A stretch of DNA of 64,000 nt from Alentia gelatinosa (GCA_950022655.1 OX465579.1:76333193-76397192), one strand, 5' to 3'; numbered from the stretch's first letter, positions 11,790 to 24,591 are shown. The notes: generated by a model not told the origin, from the sequence alone. Numbers and translations are program-made.

Positions 11790-12340
11790 TGAGAAAACCG
11801 AATATGGCGTGATAGGGGGGATCATGGTGTAAAGCCTAGATGCCTGGACTAGCTAGGTGTACAGCTTAAGGAGAAGGGAGCAAGTACGCAAACACATAGG
11901 TACTATGTACTACTATGAGTCAAGACCTTAATTGCTTAAGTGACAGCTTCATCCAGATGTAGACACTGGAACTTTACAATGGGGCAGTGAAGAAGGTAAA
12001 AGAAAACTAATTGAGACGTGTTAGGGTAGATGGTAGGGGAGTGGTTATGGTATTAGAGAACTAAAGAAATTGCAGAAGGGTAGGTTAAGGGTTAATGGAA
12101 AAGATATGCGAGAACTGAATAAGGCGCGGTAGGGGAGATAGTGAGGGGTTGGTTATGGCATGAGAGAACTGAGTTAGGCTGGTACCCGCCTGTGTCTACG
12201 ATCTCCGCCGAGCCCCCTAGCGGATACCCCGGGAACCAGCGTAAGAACTGAGTAAGGCGTGGTAGGGTAGGCGGTGGGATAGTGAGGAAGGTATGATGAA
12301 GATAATAAAGGCGTGGTAGGGTAGGTTGTATAAAAGTGAA
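11790..12340. repeat. Degenerate tandem repeat (GAGAACTGAATAAGGCGTGG)
   Basis: Units built on GAGAACTGAxTAAGGCGTGGTAGGG recur irregularly from about 11790 to 12340 with 60-85 bp spacing. One copy is interrupted at 12181-12241 by a foreign segment also found near 29551. Confidence 0.5.
12200..12241. repeat. Dispersed motif inserted in a tandem array
   Basis: A block of about 42 bp (GAGCCCCCTAGCGGATACCC then CGGGAACCAGCG) occurs in reverse complement at about 29551-29590 (GGGTATCCGCTAGGGGGCTC). Weaker relatives lie near 7175 and 42258. Both clear copies sit in otherwise unrelated sequence, as expected for the end of a mobile element. Confidence 0.55.
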
Positions 12341-12439
12341 GAGTTCTGCTCAGGGTGAGGTAGAACTAGACAGAATAACATACATTACACCAAGTCAAGG
12401 CTATAGCGGTAAGGCTAGCTGCCCAGTTTCTGGTCGAGA

Positions 12440-12700
12440 TAGGATCACCAGTAGTCACGTGTGCATTGGTCACGTGAGCAGCGGCCATTACGTCTCGTCA
12501 TCTGAACGAAAGTTGCCCATGTGTCGGTCACAAGGCCAGGGGTCACGTGGGGGCAGAGTGCCACCATGCGGATATAACTATCGCGAGTCGGCTCACATGA
12601 CGTCATCGCCGCTGTGAAGTGTATTTCCGGCGGCGTGACGTCCCAGCGTCAGGCGTCTCTGGCTAATAACGGCCCCGCGCCTGCGCCTTGAGAAGGACAA
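12440..12700. promoter_or_regulatory. Promoter-like cluster: three GTCACGTG E-boxes and a CRE
   Basis: GTCACGTG occurs at 12454-12461, 12469-12476 and 12542-12549, the class bound by USF/MITF/TFE-type bHLH-Zip factors. A perfect CRE (TGACGTCA) lies at 12598-12605, and CpG-rich sequence with TGACGTCCC and GCGCCTGCGCC follows to about 12690. Density and spacing suggest an active promoter or enhancer. No adjacent coding exon was recognised, so the target gene and direction are unknown. Confidence 0.4.
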
Positions 12701-12799
12701 GAGACATTCACGCCAGAAAATCACACTCGACGTCTGTGTACAAGTGACCTCCAGCTGCAGATACTGCGACTCGGTGTTATTTTCTTCGTTTTTCGCCAC

Positions 12800-14570
12800 C
12801 AGTCTCGGCCAATGTAAACCACCTGAATATGCCCTTATAAAATAACCTCCGTCGTTCTACCTGGTGTTTGCTTGATAATTCCTAAAGGAATGATACCTTG
12901 TGTGTCTTTTTCTGAAGAAATGACTTATTTTGATTTGCACCTACAGACTGGGACTGCAGTGTTTCTTTGCTGACACAAGAGAACAATAGTATATATAGAA
13001 TTAATTTGTCATAGATGTCCTGAACGTAGTATCTTCTATAAGAATGTGAAATATGATGTTGACATTTGCAAGGCCTGTACATAGAACCCTCTAGAAATAA
13101 CTTTATCTCGGATTTCCTGTTAAAGTTACGGTTTAGCTGAAAGTCTGTGAAAGACATTCTCCTAGTTTGCAATGTGGCCATAGTATGCCAGACAGTGTCT
13201 AAATATCCTTCAAACCATGTACAGTCAATATATGACAAAAGGATAAGCACATGAATTATAATTACTTGCAAGACGAGTTGCAAGTTGACAGTTTATCGTA
13301 CCGGAACCGTTAATGGGTTTACGGTGATATAGTTTGATAGAAATTTCAATATGAATAATGAGCACACACCAATTCGCATTTCTTGCTTCGTGGAATTTAC
13401 GAATGAGGGAGATCTCGGAAAAGTTGGTTTGATTGTATGGTCATGAAAGCTACTGCTAGAGATAATCAGAAATATGATTTGCTGAAGTTTCATTAATGAT
13501 TATAAGCCATGTTTTCCTAGAAATGTAACCCTTCTCTTTGAGTGCATGTGGATTCTGCAACTATATCGGTCCACATCGTCTCAAATCTATCTATCCATAA
13601 CATCCCCACTACCTTCTACCATCATTTGACTGCTAATGATTAAAATGTATCACAGGAGCGATCCCCAATGACTCTGTATGATGGACAACCCTGTCGATTA
13701 TTGCTGACACCATTAGTTGATCGTCTGATACTTTATGGTATCATTAAACCCCATATTTGGTTAGTGTGTATTGTCAGTTATCAAATTGAAATTTTGAAAA
13801 TAATTCTCACTATTGGGATGAAATATGGTATCTAGAGTTGAAAAGATCTAGATCGCTATTACCGAGGCCTACCACTGTTGGGAAGCCTAACGAAGTCTGG
13901 CAAGCATTTCACTTCTACAGGCTCGGCATCATTTATTAATCGGAAACACCATTTGATATTGCTACAACTTGCAGTGGATTATTACATCACAGATTTTGCT
14001 CATCATTTAGAGAGCAGTCCCCTTCGTTACGTCGTTGATGAAATCTGTCAAGGCTCGTCATTGCCAGCTCCGTTATGTAAGTTTGATGTGCTTTTCATAG
14101 GCACATCAAGTTTCTAATGTAATGTTCTTCACGAATCTTTCACTGTCTTCTTATATAGAAGACTGCTTTCTATGGTAATGCTCATGAATTGAAAGAAATG
14201 GTTTGCATTCATGGTTGAGAGCGTGGCTTTCGCCCGTTATGGTCAGAGGCCTAAATGAATACTATTTAGAGATTGACGGTGGCAATGGCGGCAGAGTGAA
14301 TACAATCGTGTCGACCGGTGTTCCGTGGTTTAAGGCTCGTTATGTAGGTTGTCGAGGCTCTTCACACGATCAAATGGTATCTGGATATCGGTGAACCATC
14401 CCAAAAGACAACCTGGAATTAGCTGAAAGGTTGGTGGTTTAACGATTATTTACGTATTTCTTTCGCTCAACCGGGACTACTTTGTGCCTGATTAATGATA
14501 AACTGCGGTCGGAGCAAAGGCCTTAACAATCTATAGAAGAACTAAAAGTGAGACTTAACTGTAGATGAGA
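12800..14570. other. No recognisable gene
   Basis: AT-rich. The 133-codon minus-strand ORF at 13283-12882 begins at TTG, not ATG, and has no family signature. A short hairpin (GATGTGC/GCACATC) lies near 14085-14110. Confidence 0.45.
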
Positions 14571-14619
14571 GCATAGTGGTTGTGAAAGACGAACCACTTG
14601 CACACACTGCAAGCAGCCC

Positions 14620-15720
14620 CTGCAACACACAAGAAAACAACCCTACCATGAACAATGACTCACAGTACAATGACCCGAAAAACTTAGTGTTTCATCTGAG
14701 ATCCAGTATTAAGACGCAAACTGAGGAAATAACATCTAAATCGAAAATACAATTAGCATTAAAATGGCCAAAATGCGAGCGGGCAAATGTGGGGAATTTG
14801 CCCCTGAGATAGAGAATGTGCAAATATTGATGAACGAAAGAGTAAAGGATCTAGAAAGCAATCAACATAACATGGTCAAATCACATAACAAGTCGACGTA
14901 AACCCAGCAAGGGAATCGTTATATCCTCTTTGTCAGTTGGGAAAATCTCTGTTATCCTAGAGATACCCTACACAGAGGGTGAAGCTATTCGTCATATTTT
15001 CCATAATCTAGTATCATGTACCGGGGAACACTATAAATACGATGGCGTTCTTGATGTAGTAAGAATGGATCGGGGAAAACGCCCTAATCCCATAAACTCT
15101 GACAAAGCAAAGCCTATTTTGGTTTCCTTCAGTAATTTGGCTGCTCAAGCAAGATTCATGAAGCATGTTCATAAAATCCAGAACTCTGACCGAGCACAAA
15201 AGTTACATATCAGACCCGATGAACCATGGCTGATTCGTCAATCACGAAGTATCTTGCGTATGATAGTTGGTTTCCAGCGCAGAATTGGCTACGAAGCAGA
15301 CATGGTCCACAAAGGGGCGAAGACAAGAGGAAATATCTATAACCTGGCAGACATCGTCTTGTTACACACAAATCTTTTTCCCTTGACTGGGCACCGGAAC
15401 AAAAACCACCAAACAAACGTAAAAATCTGCCTTCGATAAATGATCCAGCTTATCACCTTCAAATTATAATTGATATTGCTACTCAATTTGTCTCAGCGAA
15501 ACACAATATGGTTGAACCTAAGGAGCAAATCCCTATAGCAGGGGCACCACCGAAAGAAATTCAGCCAATAGCTGAGGCCATGGCGCATGTATCCATGACT
15601 GAAACAGCACAGCTGGCACAGGTAAGCAACCTGAAATCAGGAGCTGATCCGCCTGTAAAAGTAAACAGTCACGCTCCACAGGACCACGCGGGGGACATGA
15701 GAAAGATGTTTCAGTGAAAT
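14620..15720 (+). mobile_element. Decayed LINE ORF1 (RRM-type RNA-binding protein)
   Basis: A disrupted reading frame keeps the order expected for ORF1 of L1-like retrotransposons. A hydrophilic N-terminal part (14620-14770) is followed, after a frameshift, by a heptad-like stretch (EIENVQILMNERVKDLESNQ), then from about 14930 an RRM-like part with LEIPYTEGE, VLDVVRMDRGKRPNP and KPILVSFSNLAAQARFMK. A basic C-terminal part follows to 15440, and a further open segment (15508-15717) is rich in P and E. Stops and frameshifts break it, and no ORF2 was found behind it. Assignment rests on motif order only. Confidence 0.55.
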
Positions 15721-17280
15721 TCTCTTTAGTGGAAAGGATTCATTCTTGAGAAATTCTTTCCGGGCTTATATTAAGATAACCGTACCTTGGAGAACGTACG
15801 ATTCCAAGGGTAACATAATCTATGAGATCAAAATGAGATCGATATTTCCACCTGTGTAGAACAAGCGTATGTCTACACTACGGCAGGACTCAAGGGAAAT
15901 CCTCTCACGAGGCTAAAATATCAAGCAATCCAAAAGAAATAAAGCAGTTGGGGCAAGGCATCGTTCCGCAGAACTGAGATAGACTAAAGGTGGGAATACT
16001 TGAAGCCATGGTATCGGCTAAATTCACCCAAAACCAGGATCTCAGAGAGCGCTTGGTATAGCTACCCACCTGGCCTTCTTAATCGAGGCCACCCCATCAA
16101 GTTCTGGGGTGGTGGTTTTCACTACACTGACGAAGCATATGACACTCATACAATCCCCGGTCGAAACCACTCCAGTAAAAATCCTGAAATGTGTACGGGT
16201 AGGTCTACGAATAGAAAGCATCACCTGAGGTAAATAGTATCATCTTCCTTGTGTTCCACAGTGTATCTTAGCCATAATTAAACATGTGTAGCGGACCGCC
16301 GGTTCTAAGGGTTCTAAACTCATTTCCCGAGACTAGATTAATCTATCCGGCGGAGTGAGACGAGTCGCTACCCTGTGTGATACTCAGCACAGGTTGGTTT
16401 GGGTATTCTCGGTAAGTTAAAATGAGATGCTGGATCTACATCTTTATACTCAGCCAACACAAGACCAGACTCGGAACAGTTTCAGGTACAAGTTCTTTAT
16501 TGATACCTGGAGTGTCACAGTCGCCTAGCACGGAATGGGCTAGGTAGTGCATTTCAACAGAGAAAAATCACATTGGGTGAAAGACTATATACAAGACTTA
16601 ATAGTAGAACGCAAAAAGTAGTTAAACTTGTACAAGCAATTCGGTACTCACATATTTCTCATCATCAATATCGATGCAGATATACGACTTGGTGTTACAA
16701 CAAATATGAAGTACCTGCTATGGTGTGTGCATTAGCATATGATCTTCCACAGGATGATGGAAAAACAGATTTACAGCAAGCGTTACTAGAGTATGACATG
16801 CAAGTATTAAGAGGGGCGGATGTTACCTATTTTACCTAATTCATGGCTGTAGTTATGACAAACTAGACATCGATATTGTAGTTCCTGCTCTGAACAATAG
16901 AGGGCGCCTTCGTCGCAGTCCGCTTGTTCCCGCCTGACGACACTGGTTAGACCACAGCCTGCAGGCAGGTTCAAACCAGCGTAAACATGACCGACAACGC
17001 TAGCCGCTTCTTATGCGGCGCGGTCGACTCGCAGCTGGGGCTTAGCCTCTAATCAAATCAGGGCCAAAGTAATTATTCATCGGTGTGTACCAAATTAAGA
17101 ACGCTACAGAGAGCGACTAGCAAAAATTGCAGTGTAACTGGCAATTACGAGAATCCGAATCAGGGCCTTCTTCAACGAGGGATTCCCCCGTGATTTAAAT
17201 CGAGGCCTGTCACGAGGAGTCCAAACTGACGTCGTTATGGGGCGTGACGAACTTTTAAACGGAAGTAGAACTCTCCTCTG
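15721..17280. other. Unassigned, possibly retroelement-derived
   Basis: Contains two unclassified plus-strand ORFs (16000-16233; 16573-16839, the latter opening with GTG or a later ATG). The 16290-16560 segment, with a TTCTTTATTGATACCTGG stretch, could be an LTR-like end, but no second copy is present in the window to test this. Confidence 0.25.
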
Positions 17281-17296
17281 TTGGAGACGCTGCATG

Positions 17297-17641
17297 TGAC
17301 GTCACTGACAGAAAGCTTTTGTCTACCCTGTATCGGGATGCGTGTTTCGTTGCCAACGTCCTCACCGATCATGTCATACCTTCAGAATTGACTTGATTAG
17401 TCAAGAAAAGATAGTTATAAGAAATATTTATCTCGAGATGCCACATCACATATAGGCCTACATATCATATATCACAATGGGTTATCGTGACAAAATGTGA
17501 CACTCTATTAATTCGATTTACAGAACTGATTTTGTAGCATGAAAAGAACAACTATCACGAATTAGGCATAACACGCTGACATGTAGTCACATCTGACGTC
17601 ATCCCCTCTTACCTGACTGTACCGTTAGCATCGTGACGTCA
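17297..17641. promoter_or_regulatory. Three perfect CRE sites within 350 bp
   Basis: TGACGTCA is found at 17297-17304, 17594-17601 and 17634-17641, with half-type GACGTC near 17227. The palindrome is bound by CREB/ATF proteins. No coding exon is recognised nearby. Confidence 0.35.
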
Positions 17642-17819
17642 GACGTAGTTAGGGCTGTGTCTTTCTACCGCCGACCCCGACTCCGGCAAACATTTCTATA
17701 AAAAGATGCTGCCTAGTGTTCAACTGCGGCACAACAATCAGCGACCGTCGATGTGACCCTCTACTGACCAGCAGCCATAATGCAGCCAGGCATGCGAGCG
17801 GGACATCACGGACTGTTAA

Positions 17820-18389
17820 TGCTGCTGGCCAGACTGAGGGCGTGGACATGGGGCGGAGAGTGCAGACCGAGAATAGAAGACTCAGGCATGGAGGCTGGAG
17901 ACAGAGGGTCAGAGACGGGAGGCTGGAGACAGAAGTCTGGGGATGGAGGCCGGAAACAGAGGGCCAGGGATAAGTGGCCAAGGAGAAGAGCACAGGGATA
18001 GGAGGCTTGGAACAAAATGCTGTGGATGCGAGGCCAGGTAGAAGAGACCCAGCAGACAGAAGACCAGGAACACGAGATAAGAAACAAGAGGCCAAGTAAG
18101 GGACTTCAGGGGAGTGGGGCTAAGGACAGAAGGCTGGGGATGGGAGGCCGGGGAAAAGAGCCAATAAGGGAGAGACAATGGGAAACCCACCATATGGGTG
18201 GACGGGGACAGAAGAAGAACAAGCAGGTTAGTGACTTGGGAGATACCCGAAGCCAGAAAAAGGAACAAGAGGCCATGGACAGGACTGGGCGCTTATAGCT
18301 GGGGAAGTGCAGCTGGGAAGCACGGAAGGGACGCCAGGAACGGTAGACCAGAGACAGAAAGCACGGGACAGGGGGGGGGGGGGGGGGGG
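17820..18389. repeat. Purine-rich degenerate minisatellite ending in a G19 run
   Basis: Loose units of about 25-35 bp built on GGAGGCTGGAGACAGA and GGAGGCCGGGGA variants fill 17820-18360 on the plus strand. A homopolymer of 19 G occupies 18371-18389. The strong purine asymmetry keeps frames open on both strands; these ORFs are not credible genes. Confidence 0.75.
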
Positions 18390-18429
18390 CAAAGTATCTA
18401 CGTTACCATGCATCCTATTCCCCCATAAA

Positions 18430-19140
18430 TGGAACATACCTCTAGAGAGTATTGGTTGTAACCCTATACTATAATTACAAATAGAATCTATCAGATTTGA
18501 TCAACGAGGCTTAGCTGGCACTTCCTTCGCCTACCAATGTTTTCCAGTTGTGGAGTTTCGGGTAAATTCCGATGGAACGAGAAAATCCAAATAGAAACTC
18601 TTATTCATACCTATATTTGAATTTAAATGCAATGATGTACTGAACTGGGGAATGAAATCAATGTGGCGTGTATATGTTTGCAGTATATATATTTAAATAT
18701 ATATATATACATGTATATGTTTATAATGTTGGACCCAATATAAATCTCCCCTCGCAATTTACGACTCACAAGCAGGTAAGAGCTACTAATAGCTGACCTA
18801 TGATAAGCCAAGGCTACCGACCAGAGGGTAAGGTGTCAGCAACAGCAGATAAAGTACCCTCCTTATATTTTTTCATTCGTGATACGAGAGGAAGGACAAT
18901 CTGGGAAGCAATGAGAACCGACTCCGACCGGTGTTTTATGGCATATCACGGCAGAATTGATTGTATGGGACGAGGATGAAGCTAACTAGTGAATCATCCC
19001 AGATATGGGTCATCTATTTACACTGGATCATATGTTTAGACATGTCTACATATAGAAACTCATTCAGACATGTACCCTAGTAGTTGCATCATACACTTGT
19101 CCTTATCATAATACCGAAGTACTTGTAAACAAATTGTCAT
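18430..19140. other. No recognisable gene
   Basis: AT-rich with a short (TA)-rich patch at 18683-18715. Nothing else could be supported. Confidence 0.5.
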
Positions 19141-19143
19141 GAA

Positions 19144-19730
19144 CACTGCACGAAACTTACCACTTTACGAATGTATTCGAAACGCGTCTAACAGTAGGAT
19201 TTTGCGTCTAGAAGTTCAACCTATTAGACGTCTCGTAGACGCCTTATCTAGTGGCGTATATACGTGTCCATTGTGCGGTTTTATAAATGTCATATATACG
19301 CCTGATTCTATTTATTTACGCCACTATCCAATAATTCCGACCTCTGCCACTTGGGGATATCAGTGTTTTCATTTGCCATTAACCATCCAAGGGTGGGGTT
19401 GGGAGGTCGCGGGTGGCGGGTCAGTGTTGGTGCATCCTCTACCAACACCCACAGGACGGGGCGGGCCGCGGGTCGCAATTTATTTTTTTTTTGTATCATA
19501 TATACGCCTGGCGTATATATATCGCAGTTTTATCGCAGTTTTATCTTGGATACGCCAGGCGTGAAAGACAGCCAAGTCGTGCGCATCTACATATGGAAAC
19601 TGTCTCGTAGACGCCCCAAACGCAGACGCGTATAAGAGGTGTATACAAGTATAAACAAGCCACGATACAGCCGATACGTGCGTTATCGCGATGGCGTATA
19701 TATATGTAAAATGGTGGTTTTCGTGCAGTG
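19144..19730. mobile_element. Non-autonomous CACTA-like transposon, copy 1 (587 bp)
   Basis: Begins CACTGCACGAAAC and ends TTTTCGTGCAGTG, forming terminal inverted repeats of about 35 bp, and is flanked by GAA on both sides (19141-19143 and 19731-19733). Two further copies at 35354-36046 and 54219-55001 share the ends and internal GCGTATATA-type motifs. CACTG ends with 3-bp target duplications fit the CACTA/EnSpm superfamily. No transposase is encoded. Small ORFs inside are incidental. Confidence 0.8.
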
Positions 19731-19733
19731 GAA

Positions 19734-21209
19734 ATGTCTAGAAATATCATTGTGAGTTAGTTTCCGAAACAATTACATAGAAAAATCATGCCAATATCTC
19801 CTTACCCTCGAAAAATGTAGGCTACCGTCATGGTTTGCGTCAGACAGCCCATCTTATGTATGAAAAGAGCTGCGAACACGGCCCCGGCATGATTTCCGTA
19901 TAATTCACCTTTCCGAGCGCCTTCGTGGCATAAAAGCTGGCGGGGAGGAGGCATATCGTGTCAGTGTGTCGTGGAGATCCCTCACGGAAGTGTCCCTGTC
20001 CTCCTTTTGCCCCCGGAGCCTCCTACTGAATAGTCAAAACGTCCCTGTCAACCTTTCCTACTAATTACTTCTTCTAATTGCATTGTCGCCGAAAACTAAG
20101 TTGTCTTGGCAAATTACTTGCTGCTCACCTTGAGGACTGGTTCTATTACATTGTCACGGGTCCTGACGATCATAAGACTTGTGTTCGTTTAGATTCAGTA
20201 TCCATATATTATCTCACCCGTGGTACAAGTTTGTCCATAGGAATAACATTAGAAATAAATACTCAACGACCACCCCCGTAGAGTGACAGTACTACTTCAT
20301 GGTCATTGCGGAGTGTACGTAGACTTGCTCAAGTCTTTGATTATGAGCATTCTTTAAATGATTAAACAAAGTCAGAATAAAGGTCATTATAGTATTTATC
20401 CTTCTCTGACTGGCCCATGAATCAAAGATTAGTCCACTATGAACGAAATCTCCTGTTTATGGCCCCAAGCTGCTTCCTGTAAGCCAATACTTCCTCCTAC
20501 CCCTCCCCCCTCCCCTCCTCCAGTTCCCTGGCCACCTGTGTTGTCATAGCAATAAATTTCACCTGGTCCTGACTGTAACCTGATTGAGATTAAAGTGAGA
20601 GGGTATCAATCTCCCAGCAGATATCCTGACCCGTAGCCAGGATATCTGTATGGAGAGTGTTGGGAATACTGGTGCTAAACAGCGCCAGAAATCCAACACC
20701 ATTACCGATTATACCAGTCCCTGTATCCCAGCAGAGAGGGTAGCCAAAGTATGCAGGGACTGGAGCCAGTCTAGAGGGTACGCTAAGAGACGTCACATGT
20801 GACTAGTGAATCAGCGCCCACGCATTATTACATTTGAACTTGTGACCCCGTTTGGGTGCGTTAGCGTAATTGTTTGCTTTGAAACAATAAAAACGCATTT
20901 GAATCGTTATTCACCATGATACTTTGCTTTTATTTGTTAAATAAAGTAACATTGTCGTAATGCTTTGATCTTACATGATGAAATAAAAAATTGTAAAAAC
21001 TTTCACGAACTATTTCCTGTCGTTAGACCTCACCGACTTACGGCATTGTTTACTTCCACTAGAGTTTCGGGTGCATCGAACAGAGACAAGATGGAATCGG
21101 ATAATTTTTTCTTTCTTAGCTGGATTTGGGTCAGTAATTATAATAATTATGATATTTTGATGATATTGTAATGTCTGTGGCTGGGGTGAGATAAAAACAG
21201 AACAGTTTT
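19734..21209. other. No recognisable gene
   Basis: Includes a second copy of the 1310-1365 dispersed motif at about 20313-20350 and an A-rich stretch near 20990. No exon was recognised. Confidence 0.45.
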
Positions 21210-21330
21210 CGAATTGGACTTGTAACCACCACGCCACTCGTTTGGATGCTCCGTAATAGTCACTCAGCTACGCCTCGTGACAATTACTACGCATCCAAAT
21301 TTGTGGCGTAGTGGTTACAAGTCCAATTCT
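21210..21330. mobile_element. Foldback element with tRNA A-box-like arms, copy 1
   Basis: GAATTGGACTTGTAACCACC at 21211 pairs with the complement ending near 21330; arms are about 55 bp and the loop is about 12 bp (ACTCAGCTACGC). The right arm reads TGGCGTAGTGG, which matches the tRNA A-box consensus, so the arms may derive from a tRNA or SINE. A related palindrome lies at 28419-28499. Confidence 0.7.
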
Positions 21331-23422
21331 CAAATCCAAGTACATTGATGTTACATGAACAGTACGTGTCAAGGTCACATGCAATAAGTCTGTGTTACCC
21401 ATTTAATTCCTTTTTTTTATTGATTTTTTTTCTCGGTTGAACTTGTGTTCATTTTGCATCAGATCGCAAACTGGACAAAAGAGTTTTTCACCGGTAATAG
21501 GAACCCACCGCACACCTGAGTTCTGGGAGCAGGTGGGGACGCAGGGCATCTACGGATGCATGAATAACATGATGAGAAATACAGGAAGGACTTTCGGAGG
21601 TGACTTATGAAGACACATGATTAAACATTAAACGCCGAAGGGGAAATTCAGGAACGTTCAAAGCTCATAAAATTCTGATATGGTGGTGGTTGGATATGAT
21701 TGGTGTTTTACTACGCGGCAATAGTTAAAGTCATATGATCTTTTTCAGAGATTAAACTTTTTTCACAGGTAAAAAAAACGAGGAATCATTAGAGGAACAA
21801 TATTCCCATCAGTATGTGATTAAAAAACTGATTGCACGAACACCGTAACATCTTGTTTATATAATATAATAATAATTCTGGAGACATTACAAGATATTGG
21901 ATTGCACGTGGACTAATATTGGCAACGTTTCAGAGTTCCTTATACCTAGGTGATGACAACATGGTTAAGTGAAAGATACTGTGATATAGATGGTGAATCT
22001 GCATAGAACGACACGCTTAAGACACAATGTGACTGCAGCGCAGTTGTATCGCAGCCTCTCCTCTCTGGCACAATGTGACACGTCTGTATACATGTTGTCC
22101 GATAATATTGGTATAGCGTTGTACGTAAGCGTGATGTACGACACACCCACAACTCCGCCTGTATCCTGAGTGTAATGTGGTGTGTCGTTGGAACGACACA
22201 CTGCTCTGACATTGTAGGAGGATCTGAAATGTTGAAATCACAAAAATGACAGCAGGCAATTCAACGGGTATACACAGCGACCTTCCATTATTTGCCACCA
22301 CCAACGTATATTTAACGACAGTATCAAATGAGATAGGACGATGCCATTGGACAATGTACGATGAGGTCGAGATCTTGATCGCTCAACTAGTCGAGTAACT
22401 CATTTCTACCGTGATCTTATCATCAACATTGAACTTCTGCATTTTTAAGGCTCTAATTGATCCAGATTTTAAACAGATCACTTCCTTTTATATAATGAAT
22501 TGTGTCCCAGGTTATTCCATAATACTCTGTCAACATTTAGCGTAAGATGTCGTAATTCTTGTTGTAAAACGTGTTATACTTCTGTGGGTTACGGTTTCAG
22601 TGAATTTTTTTCTTGAAAGGTGAGCGGTTGAGTAGTTGACTTTCTTGGTTTATTTTATAGGTCACATACTCAGGAATGAGGTACAAATACTGGAATCTCT
22701 GCGGTGAATCGGTGTATACATAAACGCATTCCCGACGCCCAATCCACCATGGAGATCATTCATATGCAGAAACGCGTCATTGAATATCGGAATTACTGTC
22801 GACAGCTGTAGTACAAAGTGCATTATTATAAAGGCATAACAGGCGCCTGACAACCTGACGAGGCGCACAGCTGAATGAGAGATGAGAATTCTGGAAGGCA
22901 ATACGACAACAATAGAGGTAGCCCAGGAGCTATCTGGGTCAACGATTTATCATAATGACAATAAGAACAATACATTAACAAATCAAATAAATATTTTTGG
23001 ACATCAGTTGTGGGATCTCTATTAGGATTGTCACCTGCATGTTGAATATTCTGATAAGATGACATAATATGTAGTTTGCAAACTGTAATTGATGATTGGC
23101 TAACATGTGTGAGACGTGGCTATGTTCCATGTTGCCATTGCTTGAGTATTGCAAATATTACACAATTTGGCACCCCCGACTAACTTCATTACCAACCGAC
23201 AGAATAAAAAAGTGAAAACCCACGATATGTATTCAAAACAAGGGATATATATACATCATCGATACTGATCATCTGATGTGAACCTTTAGTCAGTTGGTGG
23301 CTGGTTCTCCCAACTCCTTGTATCCACATCTGGCGTCAATTCTCCCTCATGCAGGATGGCTGATTGCTAGAAAGAGGATAATATAAGGTGAAGGGGACAC
23401 CAAGGAAATATGCCTTTTTAAG

Positions 23423-23427
<5 letters not shown>
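21331..23427. other. No recognisable gene
   Basis: Minus-strand frames at 22901-22662 and 23065-22826 are open, but the first begins at TTG and neither shows a family signature. Confidence 0.4.

Positions 23428-23495
<68 letters not shown>
23428..23495. repeat. (AT)n microsatellite, about 34 repeats
   Basis: Uninterrupted alternating AT of 68 bp. Prone to cruciform formation and length change. Confidence 0.95.
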
Positions 23496-23498
<3 letters not shown>

Positions 23499-23789
23499 TA
23501 TGTATTCGTGGAGGGGATGTGCAATCTACTTCCATCGGCTTACTGATATGAGTTTATTCAATAACAGGGTGGGAAGCACAATTGATAGCAACATTACACC
23601 TAAATGACCAACATGAACACAACAATCACGTTGTTATGAATCGAACAGGGTGTGTCCCAAACAGGCAAATAACTACTTCACCGACCAGCACCGACCCGTC
23701 CCCACCTGGTTACAACAGAAAGACTCCCGCCCGGCTTGGGACAGACTGGCAGGCGTTACAGAAAGCCACCACATGTGGCCAGGCCCGGC

Positions 23790-24100
23790 AGCTGATTTGC
23801 ATACATCAGTGACGTCACAGGAAGTGGTGGCTGCGGCCTACGGGCGGGGCAACAGGCAGGGAAGACAGCAATTAACAATAAGATCCATCCATAAATCATT
23901 GCCACAAAAGGCCGGGCGGCGTAGTCTTTTGGGGGCGGACTTCTCCGCGCAAACTCGCCGGCAGGTGTTTCAAGCAGGCGGCGACAGGGGACGCGTCGAG
24001 CGCTGGCCGCGGGCACCGGAAGTACATGCAGCAGACGACATTTGGGAGAGAGTGACCTTGAGCTGAGGGCATTCAGCAGGCAGCGCGTTGGTAAGAAGCG
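23790..24100 (+). promoter_or_regulatory. CpG-rich promoter-like region with octamer, CRE and ETS sites
   Basis: Within 35 bp lie an octamer ATTTGCAT (23795-23802), a CRE TGACGTCA (23810-23817) and an ETS-type CAGGAAGTG immediately after. GC boxes (GGGCGGGG) and a second ETS motif (CCGGAAGTA near 24017) follow in CpG-rich sequence to about 24070. TTG|GTAAGAAG at about 24090 is a good 5' splice site, so 24000-24090 could be a non-coding first exon on the plus strand. No downstream coding exon was identified. Confidence 0.4.
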
Positions 24101-24591
24101 GGTTCTCTCTCTCTTATATTCACACAGGATCCCCCGTCGCTTTCCCAATCCCCATTCACCACACAGCTGTTTTGGGCGACAATGAAGAATAATAAAGGTT
24201 CCCAAAAGAGTGACACTACACAAATTGCCAATTTCATCTAAAAGGTGTCGTTGATAGTCTGTGTGGACATCCATAGGTCAGCCGCTGTTATACCACGCTA
24301 AATACTTGACACTGAGTTATCTATACCCTATAGAGGGTGTTAGATGTGGATCCTACATAGATAACATTTCTTCCGACGACAGGGACCAAGTAAAATAGGT
24401 GTAGATGTGTTCTGGTAGCTCATTAATACCATGGTTCAGTCAACCCCAACCTCAAACATTTTGTTTACGTTCCTTCTATAATCTACAAAATACAGAGCGA
24501 AGGTAGGGAGGGCGTATCAAAATCTTCAGAAATCTTGCGTAAAGAATTAAGTGCTTTATGGATGGGGCTATGGATCGGTGCAAACAGGCGT

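Noticed and set aside
12882..13283. 133-codon minus-strand ORF with a hydrophobic N-terminus resembling a signal peptide
   Set aside because: Its start is TTG, the region is AT-rich and no motif or splice context supports it.
16290..16560. Possible solo LTR (TGTAGCGG start, TTCTTTATTGATACC interior)
   Set aside because: No second copy, target duplication, primer-binding site or polypurine tract could be shown.
22662..22901. 79-codon minus-strand frame with a hydrophobic stretch followed by a possible donor site (TGA|GTATGT)
   Set aside because: Starts at TTG, overlaps another open frame and shows no family signature. Could be an exon, but not supportable.
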